A DNA stretch of 64,000 nucleotides from contig CADWAF010000719.1 in the NCBI GenBank assembly GCA_902984215.1, positions 1-64,000 of the forward strand. The letters run 5' to 3'. Shown here piece after piece: positions 10,008 to 21,234 of the stretch; the stretch's first letter is position 1; each line of letters starts with the position of its first letter. Position numbers and translations under genes: made by a program. This DNA is from Willaertia magna (lineage: Eukaryota > Heterolobosea > Eutetramitea > Acrasida > Naegleriidae). The notes under the pieces were generated by a model, which was not told the origin of the DNA, did no database searches, and was given only the letters and a program-made list of their open reading frames with translations.

Positions 10008-12461
10008 TTATTTTTCCTTAGAACTGTTATTTCTTTCCTTTTTCACTGTCGTATCCACATTTGTTTTAGAAGTGTTATTATTATTACCAGAGGTAGGAAC
10101 ACTAGGAGAATTACTTGTTGGAATACCAGTAGTAGTGGTATTAGCATTAACAGATGTTCCACAGTTATTATTACTTCCTATTGCAGCACTAAACCTAGAA
10201 TAAATCATTTCCATCTTTTGTTGTTCCGTTAAATCTGTTCTCTGCATAATCTCTTGTGTTGTCTTATTATAAATTATATTTGGAGGAATTCCAAAGGCTG
10301 TTGTTGGCATATAAGAAAGGTATGGATTCATATTTGTATACATATTAGCATAATTTAACATGCCAACTTGTGGGTTATTGTTGACTGTGGTGGCATTGCC
10401 AGCATTACTATTTAAAACACCAGTTGTTGTTGGTGGAAGTTGTGGTGTGACATTGATAACGTTATTAACAACTGGAGGTGCTGTAGCATTATTGTTATTA
10501 GCGTTACGTTGAACTGCTCTTTTTCTTTGTTTTTGTTGTCCTTGTATCTCTCGTTGTTGCGTTGTATATCCAGGTGTCATTGGTTGTGAAGCTGTATTTC
10601 TCATACTTGTTGTTGGTGGTATTATTGTTGTTGTAGTTGCTGTACTATTATTAACGCCACTTATATTATTGTTATTATCCAACAATGTTAACATTGGTGT
10701 TTGTGGTGTCACAATACTAACAGGAGTAGAAGTATTATTATTATTCATTGTATCATGAACTGTCACACTTCCCTCTGAGCCTTTCATAAATTCAAAATTC
10801 TCTGCAAAATAGTCATCATATGGATCAGCTAACATTCTTTCAGTTATCAATTGTTGTGAATTACCACTACCACTACCAGCACTAGTATTTGCACTAGACT
10901 GTTCTTGTGATTTAATTGGATTTTCAATATAATGCTTAGGAGCTGGTAATTTCTTCATTTGTGCAGCAGGTAATGAATAAGGTGATTTTGTAGATTTCTT
11001 TTTCTTTACAATAAATCCTAGAGCTTGACTTGAAGTTCTTCTTTTTGCATAACTCCAAATATTACATATCTTATTAGTATGTTGTTTTCTTACAATGTCC
11101 ATAATTTCTTCTTCTGTTTTATCTTTAAATTTCTCTAAATAATCTGGAATGATATTATTCTTTGTTAAAGATAAATATTTTAATCTACATGCTTCTTCTG
11201 ATCTAGGTATTATACATGGTTCAAAATAGCTATTTAAAGTTCTTGCAATGTATGGCCAATTTGTAAGGGTATTATTGTTAATCATCATTGTGCTATTTTG
11301 AATATTATTATTAATAAAGTTAAAAACAATCTTGAGTAGAAGGGCCTCTTCTTCTGGGCTCCATGGTAATTCAACAATATTTAAGGATAATTGTTCTACA
11401 GGTGAACTAGTGGTAGGTGCCTTAATAATTTTCTTTCTTCTTTTTGGAGGTGTTGTTGTTGATGGAAAACCTAGTTGTTGTTTATTTCCACCTGTTGCTG
11501 TTGGTGATGTTAATAGTGGTGAAGCTAATGGAGTAGTTGGTGATGTAAGAGCTGTTGGGACTGATGATGATATATTTTGTAACTTTGATTGTTGATTATT
11601 ATTATCTACATTATTATTGGAAAATGTTTTTCTATTGGAAGATTTAAGTGGACTAGGGGTGACATTGTTGATACTATTGCTACTTAGGTTATTGTTATTA
11701 AGGGAATTACTGGAATAAGGTGTTTCTTGTTGGGATAGGGTTGGGGTAGTAGTATTGGTGTTATTAATATTTACATTATTTGTCACAACTACATTAGGTG
11801 GACGTTTCTTCTTCTTTTTCTTTTCTATTGGTTGAGTAATTGGGTCAATAACTGTATTTGTCGTTGTTGTAGGTAGTGGTGATTTAACTTGTTGATTGGC
11901 AGCCTGTTGAGATTGTTGATGAGGATTTCTTCTTCTCTTCTTTAAATCATTTGTAGTAATATGTTGTGACTTTTGAATATTTGAAGTATTAAAAACTGTA
12001 TTAAAAGGTGGTGTTGTTTGTGACATTATTGGAGGTGTTGTTGTCGATGATGACGAAGTTTGAGTAGAATTCTTTCCATCATTATTACTACTGTCATTCG
12101 TAACTTTAGAATTATTATTACTCTTTGGAGGTGGTGTATAATCTTCTTCATCAAACATTATAGAAGATTCTTCCAAAACACTTTCAGTAAATGTTGTGGC
12201 AGATGGTGGAGAGGGAGGTACAATATTAACACTTGGTATAATATCTTGTTGTTCAGCTATGGAATTTGTAAATGTAAGAGAATTATTTGTACTGTCATCA
12301 AGTATTGTAGTTGCATTTGTTGTTGTAATCCTTGTGTCATTATTATCCATTAATTCTTCTTCTTCTTGAGGAACCACAAAGAACTCTTCAACATCTCCAT
12401 ACAATTCTTTCAAAAGTGATGTAGGTATAAATACTTGTAGTGAGCTCAATACTTCTCTCAT
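10008..12461 (-). CDS. SANT/Myb-domain protein, probably 3' exon of the upstream SWR1/EP400-like gene
   Basis: The open frame encodes up to 817 residues. Most is Asn/Thr/Pro/Gln-rich and disordered. At about 367-435 is one SANT/Myb-like domain (LPWSPEEEALLLKIV, then NWPYIARTLNSY, then RSEEACRLKYLSL), the type found C-terminal to the ATPase in EP400/Domino and in yeast Eaf1. Basic segments (KKKKKKRPP, PPKRRKKIIK) suit a nuclear protein. The apparent ATG at 12461 overlaps an out-of-frame ATG-ATA-TGA and lacks the A run that precedes other starts here, and a splice-acceptor-like sequence (ACAATTATAG) sits just upstream. I infer that this frame is the last exon of the HSA-SNF2 gene at 12564-18101 rather than an independent gene. 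Confidence 0.7.
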   Translation of the reverse strand: MREVLSSLQVFIPTSLLKELYGDVEEFFVVPQEEEELMDNNDTRITTTNATTILDDSTNNSLTFTNSIAEQQDIIPSVNIVPPSPPSATTFTESVLEESSIMFDEEDYTPPPKSNNNSKVTNDSSNNDGKNSTQTSSSSTTTPPIMSQTTPPFNTVFNTSNIQKSQHITTNDLKKRRRNPHQQSQQAANQQVKSPLPTTTTNTVIDPITQPIEKKKKKKRPPNVVVTNNVNINNTNTTTPTLSQQETPYSSNSLNNNNLSSNSINNVTPSPLKSSNRKTFSNNNVDNNNQQSKLQNISSSVPTALTSPTTPLASPLLTSPTATGGNKQQLGFPSTTTPPKRRKKIIKAPTTSSPVEQLSLNIVELPWSPEEEALLLKIVFNFINNNIQNSTMMINNNTLTNWPYIARTLNSYFEPCIIPRSEEACRLKYLSLTKNNIIPDYLEKFKDKTEEEIMDIVRKQHTNKICNIWSYAKRRTSSQALGFIVKKKKSTKSPYSLPAAQMKKLPAPKHYIENPIKSQEQSSANTSAGSGSGNSQQLITERMLADPYDDYFAENFEFMKGSEGSVTVHDTMNNNNTSTPVSIVTPQTPMLTLLDNNNNISGVNNSTATTTTIIPPTTSMRNTASQPMTPGYTTQQREIQGQQKQRKRAVQRNANNNNATAPPVVNNVINVTPQLPPTTTGVLNSNAGNATTVNNNPQVGMLNYANMYTNMNPYLSYMPTTAFGIPPNIIYNKTTQEIMQRTDLTEQQKMEMIYSRFSAAIGSNNNCGTSVNANTTTTGIPTSNSPSVPTSGNNNNTSKTNVDTTVKKERNNSSKEK

Positions 12462-12563
12462 ATCATGGTACTATAATTGTAAATTATAAATATGGAAAAA
12501 CAAAAAAAGTAAGTTAAAAAATAAAAAAATATTTTATATAATTACGTGATTGATAAATAATCA

Positions 12564-15500
12564 TTATTCATAGTGAGTTGTTTTCTTTTTCTTTCTAGTT
12601 GATCTTCTAGGAGTTGAAGAAGTTGATGATGATTTTGTTGTATTCTTCTTCTTACCCCTAGTTGATCGCTTGTTGTTGTGTGTGTCTGTGTGGTGTTGTT
12701 GTGATTGATTTGATCCTACCTCATAAAAAAGTTGTGAATCATTTTCTTCATCCTTATCTTCTTCTTCTTCGTTATTATTTTCTTCATTATTGTTTTCTTC
12801 TTTTAATACTTCCTTTTTCTCATTTTCTTCTTCTTCTTCAATAACTTGTTCTTCATCTTCCATCTTATTGTTATTATTCATTAATTCATTCTTCCATGTT
12901 TCAGCCTTTAGCCTTTCTTGTTCCTTAATTTCTTCAATTTCTTGTTCAACAGCGTTTAAGGTCAACTCAGAAAGAACATTGAATCCAAATCTTATAAATA
13001 TAATGATTAATATAATTATAAAGAAAATATACATACCTTTCTACAGGGGTTAATTGATTTATAATATCACCATCTTCGTCTTCAGCGTCAGCGTCAGCAA
13101 ATTCATTTGAAAATTCAGATTGTTCTTTTCTTACGTTCTTGAGAGCAACCACATCATTTTCATCTTCAACACTTGATAACATTCTTTCTAAATCTTTTTG
13201 TGAATATTCAACATTATCTTCTGAACTAGTTTGTTTTTCCATTGCTGAATTATATGCTTGCATTTGTCTTTCATTTTCTTGTAATGTGTCAGAAAAACTC
13301 TTTCCATTAAAGGAATCAACCAATAAATCTCTAACTTCCATTTGGTTTTTTAAAAATTCAGGAGTAAATCCTCCATTATGAATAACAATTTCATTCATAT
13401 GTCTTTTTTGATTTGCTTTTAATAAAATTCTTTCTTCAATAGTAGATTCACTAATTAATCTGTAAATATTAACATTTCTTGTTTGACCAATTCTGTGACA
13501 TCTATCTTGAGCTTGGGCATCCATAGCAGGATTCCAATCACTATCGTAAAAGATAACAGTATCAGCACCTGTCAAGTTAATTCCCAAACCACCACTTCTT
13601 GTTGATAAAATAAAAGCAAATATTTTAGAATCATTATTAAACTTTTCCATCATATATTGACGTTCTTCTAATTTAGTTTGACCATCCAAACGGAAATATG
13701 TATGCCCATGCATAGATAAAAACGACTCTAAAACATCTAACATTTTACTCATTTGTGTAAAAATCAATACTCTATGGCCATCTCTCTTTAAATCTTTAAG
13801 CATTGAGGCCATCTTTACTAGTTTACCGCAGTCAAATTGTAATAGACGTTTATCTGGGAACTGCATCTGCATTCTTACATTAGGCTTTCTAAATGCGTCT
13901 AGAGTAGGGGAAATGTTACTCCAAACTTCCTTTTCTCTTTTCTCCCTTATTAATTTTCTAGTATAAATTTCTTTAATATAAGGTGGATCAGATCTTGCTT
14001 TTGGTATAAAGCAAACAAAATTATCCAATTCAAATGTCATTTCTTCAGACCTTTCCTCCACTGATTTACACATTTCTTTTAAAGTTTTACAATAATTAAA
14101 GGCATCTCTTGTATTTGGATTATGGAAACGATCAATTGACTTTTCTTTTGTTATATTTGATAGCATATTTAAAAGGTTGAAACCGTAAATTGGTTTGCTA
14201 TCACTTCTGAATGCATTAACTCTTTCCATATATTCAATTCTATTTCTTCTTTCACTTCTTCTTATTTCAGCAATTTGTTCAGCATATCTTTTGAACCCAG
14301 GAAGTTTAAATCTTGCTAATTTTAACTCTTCATCTGTTTGTAATGAATCTTCGTCGACTAGCATTGTTGATTTTAATTCTTGTGTTTGGCAATAGTTGAT
14401 CATGCTTAGGGAAAGTTCGTTTGATGTAAAAATTAAACCATAATACTTCAATGTACTAAGTATCTTGGTAAATGGTAAACCTAGTTGATACTCTTCACTA
14501 CGGTAAAAATTGTCATCAATTTGAATGAAATTTACTGGAATAGTATTTAATTCCAACTGTTCAGAAGAAAAAGGAGAAACAATTGGTCTTGGTTCAAATA
14601 AATCTGGATGATTACAAACTTTTCTTAACTGCATAACAATATTAATCATTTTAAAAACATTTCCAGAACTTAGTGCCCCTCTTGTTTCTGTTTTTGACAT
14701 AAAATCTTCGTATAGAAATCTTTGTCTTTTTGATAATCTTACACGAACAACATGTTCTTGTTTGGAAGGTAATTGTGCTGCCACTTCTTTTTTCAATCTT
14801 CTGAGAATAAAAGGCCTTAGAATAGTATGTAATCTAGCAATTAATTCCCTATTCATTTCTTGTTTTCCTTCCACCATTCCTTGAATAGAATTGGAAAACC
14901 AATCCTTAAATTCAGAGTGTGATTGAAATAGTTGAGGCATTAAAAAGTGCATTAAGGACCATAATTCCATAACATTATTTTGTAGTGGAGTACCAGTTAA
15001 AAGTAGTCTTTTCTTAGTGTTGAAATTTAGTAAAGTTTGCCAAGCTTGACTTTTAAAATTTCTAATGTGATGAGCTTCATCTAGAATTAAATAGTACCAT
15101 TGTTTACGTCTAAATATAGCTTTGTCTTGAACTACCAAGTTATAGGAAGTAATACAAACGTGAAAAGTGTTGGGCTTATTCCATCCAACTCTTTTCTTCT
15201 TTCTCTCCTTTTGACTTCCATAGTATGACAATATTTTAAGTGAAGGACACCACCTTTTAAATTCAATTTCCCAATTTAATAATACACTCGAAGGAACGAC
15301 AACCAAATGAGGTCCCCAAGCTCCTCTACAAGCCAAATGTGCAATTAACGAAATTGTCATAATTGTTTTACCCAAACCCATTTCATCTGCTAAAATACCA
15401 TTTAATCCTTTGTCATGCATTGTTATCAACCAATCCAAACCAATTCTTTGATATTCTCTTAAAATCAATTTTTCACTTAATAAAAAGGGTATATCAGTTT

Positions 15501-18101
15501 TAATCTTTGAAGTTGCTAATGTTATACCTGTTGGTTGGAATTCTTTGGCAGAATCTGAAACTAGTAATAGTTTTCCTTCGTCATCAATTTCAGTTTCATT
15601 AGTACTTGTTTGTGGCTCAATGAGTAATGATGTTTGCGATTCTGTTTGTGAAATTTCTTCTTCCATTTGGGTATTGTTATTTATTTCACTATCTTGAGTG
15701 TTTGAATAAGATTTAATAACATCACCCAAATCCATTTGACTTTCTCTTTGTAACATTTCAATTTCATCTTCATAATCTTCTTCTTCCTCGTCGTCAGTGA
15801 GTTCAATAACATCGTCATTTTCATCTTCTTTAAGATTGGATGGGTCAAAATCAACTTCGTTTTCTTCAGAAACATCTTGTTGAATTTCTTCTTCCTTTTC
15901 TTTTGGTTTTTCATCAATTTCCATAGAAGCTTGCATTTGACTGCTTGCTGCCTTAGTTGACTCTTCTTGGGTATTATTTCCATTCATTGTTGGTGTAATT
16001 GGCGTTATTGGCGTACTAGTGCTACTGCTGCCAATATTATCGGTGGTAGTAAATGATAACATATCTTGAGATATCATTTGTGTGAACTTCTCCGTTTGAT
16101 TCACTAAAATATCTCTCTTTTCAGCCAACAATTGTTGTTTTGTTTCATCAATTTTAGATTGATTTTTAAATTTTACAATTTTCAAAATTTTATCCCAAAA
16201 TTCCTTTTTTACCATCTTTGCTATTTTTGAAGCTTGTTTCTTTAAGTTTTGTTCAATTTCCTTTTTCTTTTTAATTTCTTGTTGAATTAATTGTTGATGA
16301 TATTTAGCAACACTTTTTGCATTCTTCTTGGCAGCTGATAATTTCCACTTTTGTTCTTCATGAAAATCTTTAGCAATATATTCCATTTCTTTTAATAAAA
16401 AGTCCCAATGGGTTCTATTTCTTTTTGGTTCTTTTCCAACTTTTTGTCCAACGGATTGAGGCATCCATAAACCTTTCTTTTGCATTTCTTTAATTTCTTC
16501 TTTAATTTTTTCTTCAGTTAATAAAAGTTCATCTTCTTTACGTTTAACTTCTTCTAATTCTTTTTTACGTTTTTCATTTTCTAAATCTTCTAGGGTTGGA
16601 CCTTTTCTTCTTTTGGGTGTTAAGCCTTCTTCTTCGTCACTTGGTTCTTCTTTATTTTCTTCTTCTTCATCATCATTTTCTTCCATTGTAAAATCTTCAT
16701 CTTCTTCGTCACTCTCTTCTTCTTTCTTATTTTTGTTCTTTTTCTTTTCTTTTGTTTTTCTTTCTCGTTTTTCTTTTTTCTCTTTTGTTTTTCTTTTCTT
16801 AGAACTTGTCGTTTCTTCTTCTTCATCTTCAATTTTAGTTTCTTTTTCAATTGGTTTTATTGTTGTGGAAATTTCTTTCTTTTCTGGAATAACCTCCTCA
16901 GGGACATCGGGTATCGAATTCATTATAGCATCTAGCTCACTTAATTGTTGTGTGACCTTTTTATTAGCATTCTTGTTAACATTATTAGTAATATTTTCTT
17001 CCTTATTATTATTTAAATTGTTATCTTTTACAATTTCTTTTACTGCCTCCTCTACTATTTTGTTATTAGGTGATTTATTATTTAAATTTTCTTCCTTCAT
17101 TGTTGTTAAATTTTCAATATTTGATGTAGAATTTATTTCATTCACAATATTATTGTTACTATCAGATATTACTAATTCTTCTTGCGGTTTTTCTTCTTGT
17201 TTATTTTCAATATTAATTGGTGTTAAATTTTTATTATTCTCTATTTCTGTTTGAATAATATTAATTTCTTCTTCTTTTTTCTTTTCTTCTTCTTCTTTCG
17301 TTATTGATGCTTCAATAGATTTTTCATCTTCCATTAAATTATTATTTTTATTAATACCATTTAAAATATTATTGTTATTAATATCTTCAACTATCTGATT
17401 AGAAACTATTTGTGTTAAATTTACAGTATTATTATTTACTATAGAAGTAGATGATGGATAATCAAAATTATTAATAAATGAAAGAGTTTCTGTCGTGACT
17501 AACTCTTCAGGTGTTAATAATGGTATTTCTTGATTCTTATTATTATTACTAGGTTGAACAATATTATTATCAAATTTAATAGATTCTTGTTCAACAATTA
17601 AATTATTATTAGTTCCCTCGTCTTCCATTTTATGATTTTCTTCGTCCTTTTGAATGTTGTTATTAGTTAATATATTTTCCTTTTCTTCTTCTTTTGGTAT
17701 TATTTCTTCCGAAGTTTTTATACTAGTAGTTACATCATTATTGTTTAATAGAGATGATGATTGTTCGGGTTGTTGAATTTCTTGTTGATCCTCTTTAATT
17801 AATTTGTAAAAATGTCTTGGAAAGACTGGTTCATTTTGTAATATAGGATGAGAATAGAATGAATATAAAGGTTGAGGATTGTTTTTTATGAAGGCTATTT
17901 CATTCCGCAAATGTTCTTCATATTCTTTTAAAATTCTTAAAATGATAAGAATAGGCTAGAAATAATATTTAATACATACCTTAAGGCTTCGGATCGTTTT
18001 AAAGGAGTTTTATTAGTTGATGAAGATTTCTTCTTTGCTCCTCCCTTCGAACTACTTGCACTATTGGAGCCTTTCTTTTGGTTTCTTGTCGTTGAAACCA
18101 T
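12564..18101 (-). CDS. SWR1/EP400-family chromatin-remodelling ATPase (HSA-SNF2)
   Basis: Exons are 17980-18101 (ATG, MVSTTRNQKK), 13037-17935 and 12564-12990, giving 1815 residues if it ends at the TAA at 12564. After an acidic, Asn/Glu-rich N-terminal third come an HSA domain at about 530-600 (RNRTHWDFLLKEMEYIAKDF), which binds actin-related proteins in this family, and a SNF2 ATPase from about 858: ADEMGLGKT (Walker A), ILDEAHH, LTGTPLQNN, then a roughly 260-residue insertion after VCNHPDLFEPRPI, and the helicase C lobe near 1425 (VLIFTQMSKMLD, DRCHRIGQT). The long split in the ATPase marks the INO80/SWR1/EP400 group, and the neighbouring sequence favours SWR1/EP400. Such enzymes exchange H2A.Z in nucleosomes. 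It shares a 240-base divergent upstream region with the gene at 18342. The true 3' end may lie in the SANT frame downstream. Confidence 0.92.
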
Positions 18102-18341
18102 TATTCAATTTTTTTTTAAAAATATTTAATTGATAAATAAATTTCTTTGTTTTTGTTTTTATGCAATTGAACTAGAATAAATATAACACATTACACTACA
18201 TCACAATGATTATTTACTTTCATTTAATTCATAATAATACTTTGTTAGCTTGCAATATTGATTGAGCGCTACCAAAAACCAAGAAACAGTCTCCTTGCTG
18301 TTGTGAAAAAGCTTGTGCACATCGGAAATTATAAAAAAAAT

Positions 18342-19667
18342 ATGCAAGCAGCCAAGAAGGTTGTTTCCACAGCCATAAAAACATCAACCAAAAACAATAA
18401 TAATTTAACAAACCTTACATCCGATGAAAAACATAAAAAATTAGTACTATTTTTATATAAAAATTTATTACGGATATGTAAACGTTTTGATGAACAACCT
18501 GCTTTAAAACATTTCTTAGTTAACCCTAGACATACCCAAAGTAAAACAATGTTAACTAGAGCTTGGACAAAATCTAATGTAGGATCATATATTTTAAGTA
18601 GAGCTTATAAACATAAATTTGCTTATCTTTATACACCAACAGTTTCTTGGCAAAAAATTTGTAAATCTACTTTTAGAAGTAGTGAAAGTGTGAGATTTGG
18701 TGACAATACTGCATTAGAAGCTTGTTTTGGAGCTCTTTCAGAAATGAATATTGCTTATGACCAATTTAAAGAAACCTTTAATAAAGAACCTTCTTTTATT
18801 CCAGAAAGTAAAAACAGTCGACAATCATTGTTATTGGACTCTGAAGAAGAATTATTGAATGAAAATATTGAAAATACAATGAATCAAACAAAAGAAGTAA
18901 AAAATAATGAAACACGTAATTTTCCAGAAATTAATGAAGGTAATAAAGAAATATTAAAAGAAGAAGAAGAATCACAAATTATTCCAAATGATATAAAAGA
19001 TTTAAAGTTTAATATTATAAGAACGGTTGAACCAAAAGCTTTTCACTTTTTATTAGCTCATCCAATGCTTAATGACCCTGGTTTTGACCATACCTGTGTT
19101 ATATTAAGAGATAATAAACAAAGATATGGTAAAATACTTGGTAAGCGTTTTCATGAATTACCAAAGAAGAAACAAAAGAAACTATCTCGTAAAGAAAAGG
19201 AAAAGTTAAAGAAAGAAGAGGAATTAGCTCTCTCCCCAGAAAGTTTTTTACAAAATAATCAAGGATCTGATACTTTACCATCTAAGATACCTTTAGTTAT
19301 TGAACCAATTGAAGAAAATCCAATATATTCTGATACTTTAGAAGATGATGGCTTGGAAGATGAAGATTTCTTATCGCCTTCGGGAAGAGGTGATACATTA
19401 AATGAGATGGCTACTGAGGTGTTAGATGAGATTATGGAAACAATGGAAGAGGAGTACTTGGAAGGAGAAACAAAAAAAAGAGCTAGGCTTAAGGATGCTA
19501 GTTGGAGACGTAATCAATTACAACATGAAATACAACATGGTACATGGTTAGTTGTAGAATGTAATAATCCAAGTCTTTTTGCCGCAATTGCTGAGAGAAA
19601 ACCTTTTTATGAAGTTTATGATATAATTGTAGATAAACTAAGTGAACAATATCATGAAATTAAGTAA
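18342..19667 (+). CDS. UPF0301 (YqgE/AlgH-like) domain protein with LYR-like N-terminus
   Basis: This encodes 441 residues from the ATG at 18342, which follows nine bases of A/T-rich leader; the open frame reaches back to a TTG at 18258. The first 20 residues are basic and amphipathic, compatible with a mitochondrial presequence (inference). LFLYKNLLRICKRFD at about 35-50 resembles an LYR motif, with LYK in place of LYR. From about 230, FHFLLAHPMLNDPGFDHTCV matches the start of UPF0301 (DUF179), and DASWRRNQLQHEI plus GTWLVVE near the end match its C-terminal block. Between them lie a highly charged Lys/Glu linker and an acidic stretch instead of the conserved central part. UPF0301 has no well-defined biochemical function. 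The domain call is moderately certain; the LYR call is weak. Confidence 0.72.
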   Translation: MQAAKKVVSTAIKTSTKNNNNLTNLTSDEKHKKLVLFLYKNLLRICKRFDEQPALKHFLVNPRHTQSKTMLTRAWTKSNVGSYILSRAYKHKFAYLYTPTVSWQKICKSTFRSSESVRFGDNTALEACFGALSEMNIAYDQFKETFNKEPSFIPESKNSRQSLLLDSEEELLNENIENTMNQTKEVKNNETRNFPEINEGNKEILKEEEESQIIPNDIKDLKFNIIRTVEPKAFHFLLAHPMLNDPGFDHTCVILRDNKQRYGKILGKRFHELPKKKQKKLSRKEKEKLKKEEELALSPESFLQNNQGSDTLPSKIPLVIEPIEENPIYSDTLEDDGLEDEDFLSPSGRGDTLNEMATEVLDEIMETMEEEYLEGETKKRARLKDASWRRNQLQHEIQHGTWLVVECNNPSLFAAIAERKPFYEVYDIIVDKLSEQYHEIK

Positions 19668-20026
19668 GTAATAATTATGCACTACTTGTCATATTTACAT
19701 TTAACTCAACCAATAATAATAATAATTCTTTGAATTCATAAATGAATTAATGGGTGATTCTTTTTTGCCCTTCGCGTGATATTATTCGCAATTATTTGCA
19801 ATATAAATTTAAACCCTTGTGTTATGGGCTCAAAAACAACAACTAAATGAAAATTTAGATGTTGGAAAGACTTTCCTCTACTGTATACGGGTGTGAATAA
19901 CAATGGTAAATAATAAAAGCCGCGAGCTAGGGAAAATATTCAAGTAAAATCTTTAAAAAAAAAACAAATCATTTAAATATTGGAGCCGTCCTTCTAAATT
20001 TTACCTAAATTACTTCAAACAAAAAA
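19668..20026. other. Intergenic, upstream of eIF4E
   Basis: No gene is visible in these 359 bases. A 13-base palindrome, GGAAAGACTTTCC, lies at 19864-19876, and two copies of a GCAAT-type motif occur near 19786-19802; either could be a regulator site. The last 60 bases are A-rich up to the ATG at 20027. Confidence 0.4.
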
Positions 20027-20785
20027 ATGCAAAAAACTAGTAGCCAATCTATGCTCTCAGAACATTTATCTAAACAAGAACAGGAAGAGATTCACCATAA
20101 TTCTGAAGAAGAATTACAACAACAACAAGAAGAGATATTAGACTATTCTACTAAACACCCATTACAAACATCATGGACTTTATGGTATCATAATCCTCCA
20201 AAAGGTGGTATCGATAAGAATGCTTCAGTAGAGGCTTATGCTTCCCATTTTACCCAAGTATATACATTCTCTTATGTTGAAGACTTTTGGTCTTTATTCA
20301 ACCATATAAAACCACCTACGGAATTAGAAAGTGGTACCACTTACTACATTTTAAAAGAAGGTATAAAGCCTGAATGGGAAGATGTTGCTAATATACATGG
20401 AGGAGAATGGATGTTCCCTTTCCATAGAAAGAGATGCCATGTTAATGACTGGTGGCTAAACCTTGCTATGGCTCTAATTGGTGAATTCTTTGAAGATGGT
20501 GAGATTATAACTGGTGCTTGTGTTGCTGTAAGAAAAACTCAATACCGTTTAAGTGTTTGGGTTGGAAGTAAAGATAATCAACAAGCTATTGTACGTGTTG
20601 GTAAACAATTTAAAGAAGCTTTAAATCAAGGTGCAATAACAGGTGGTAATAATAATGGTAAAGGTGGTTTAGATATTTTAGCTCCATATAATAATCAATT
20701 CACTTTTGATTTTAAAACTTTTGAAGACCAAATGAAGGGTATAAAGAATATTATCCATTCCATTAAAATAAACGAAGGAGAATAA
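20027..20785 (+). CDS. Translation initiation factor eIF4E-family cap-binding protein
   Basis: This is a 252-residue eIF4E-family protein, which binds the mRNA 5' cap and links it to eIF4G. The core begins at HPLQTSWTLWY (44-54). Alignment by eye to human eIF4E places Trp43 at Trp50, Trp73 at Trp88 within VEDFW, Trp102-Glu103 at Trp117-Glu118 (PEWED) and Trp166 at Trp178. The second cap-stacking tryptophan, human Trp56, is replaced by Tyr71. A Trp43-plus, Trp56-minus pattern is the published criterion for class III eIF4E proteins. The first 40 residues are Gln/Glu-rich. ATG follows CAAACAAAAAA; no intron. Whether it is the main translation factor or a specialised paralogue cannot be told from this window. 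Confidence 0.93.
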   Translation: MQKTSSQSMLSEHLSKQEQEEIHHNSEEELQQQQEEILDYSTKHPLQTSWTLWYHNPPKGGIDKNASVEAYASHFTQVYTFSYVEDFWSLFNHIKPPTELESGTTYYILKEGIKPEWEDVANIHGGEWMFPFHRKRCHVNDWWLNLAMALIGEFFEDGEIITGACVAVRKTQYRLSVWVGSKDNQQAIVRVGKQFKEALNQGAITGGNNNGKGGLDILAPYNNQFTFDFKTFEDQMKGIKNIIHSIKINEGE

Positions 20786-21234
20786 TTGGGTTTAGCTTCT
20801 TTAAATCATTAACTCCAAACACTTGCTATCAATTACTACTGCGGTATATATTTCTTACAGCACCACACAATTATTACCACCATACTATTTATTTACCTTT
20901 TGGTATTGATAGCAAGTTTGAATGATACAATATTAATTATATAATAACAATACGAAGTAAAATTGTCATTTGACAAATTTTGAAAGTAGTATATCAAAAA
21001 ACATTAAATAAAAACGAATGGGTTCAAAAAGGTAGACCTTTGTAGTTTGAACAAACAAAGGAAATATGTGCAATTTACTTTTTCTTGCCAATTAATGGAA
21101 CATTGGCATCAAAAGAAGGTCCTATTTCTACTTTCAAAAACTTATCTTTTTGGTTTTGCACCAAAGTAAAGGAATAGAAAGTATTCTTGTTGCCATTGGA
21201 CTGCAGATTTGTTTTTGAACTTAACACAAAAAAA
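20786..21234. other. Intergenic region
   Basis: This 449-base gap separates eIF4E from CTU2. I see no supported gene on either strand. A minus-strand frame at 21075-21329 overlaps the start of CTU2 and lacks an A-run start context. The right end is A-rich ahead of the CTU2 ATG. No tRNA-like box A/box B pair was found. Confidence 0.45.

Noticed and set aside
11332..13053. Several plus-strand frames antisense to the SANT and ATPase frames
   Set aside because: Shadows of Asn/Thr/Glu-rich coding sequence; no homology pattern or start context.
16613..17254. 213-codon Ser/Phe-rich frame antisense to the SWR1-like gene
   Set aside because: It is the complement of Lys/Glu-rich codons of a well-supported ATPase gene; repetitive composition explains the open frame.
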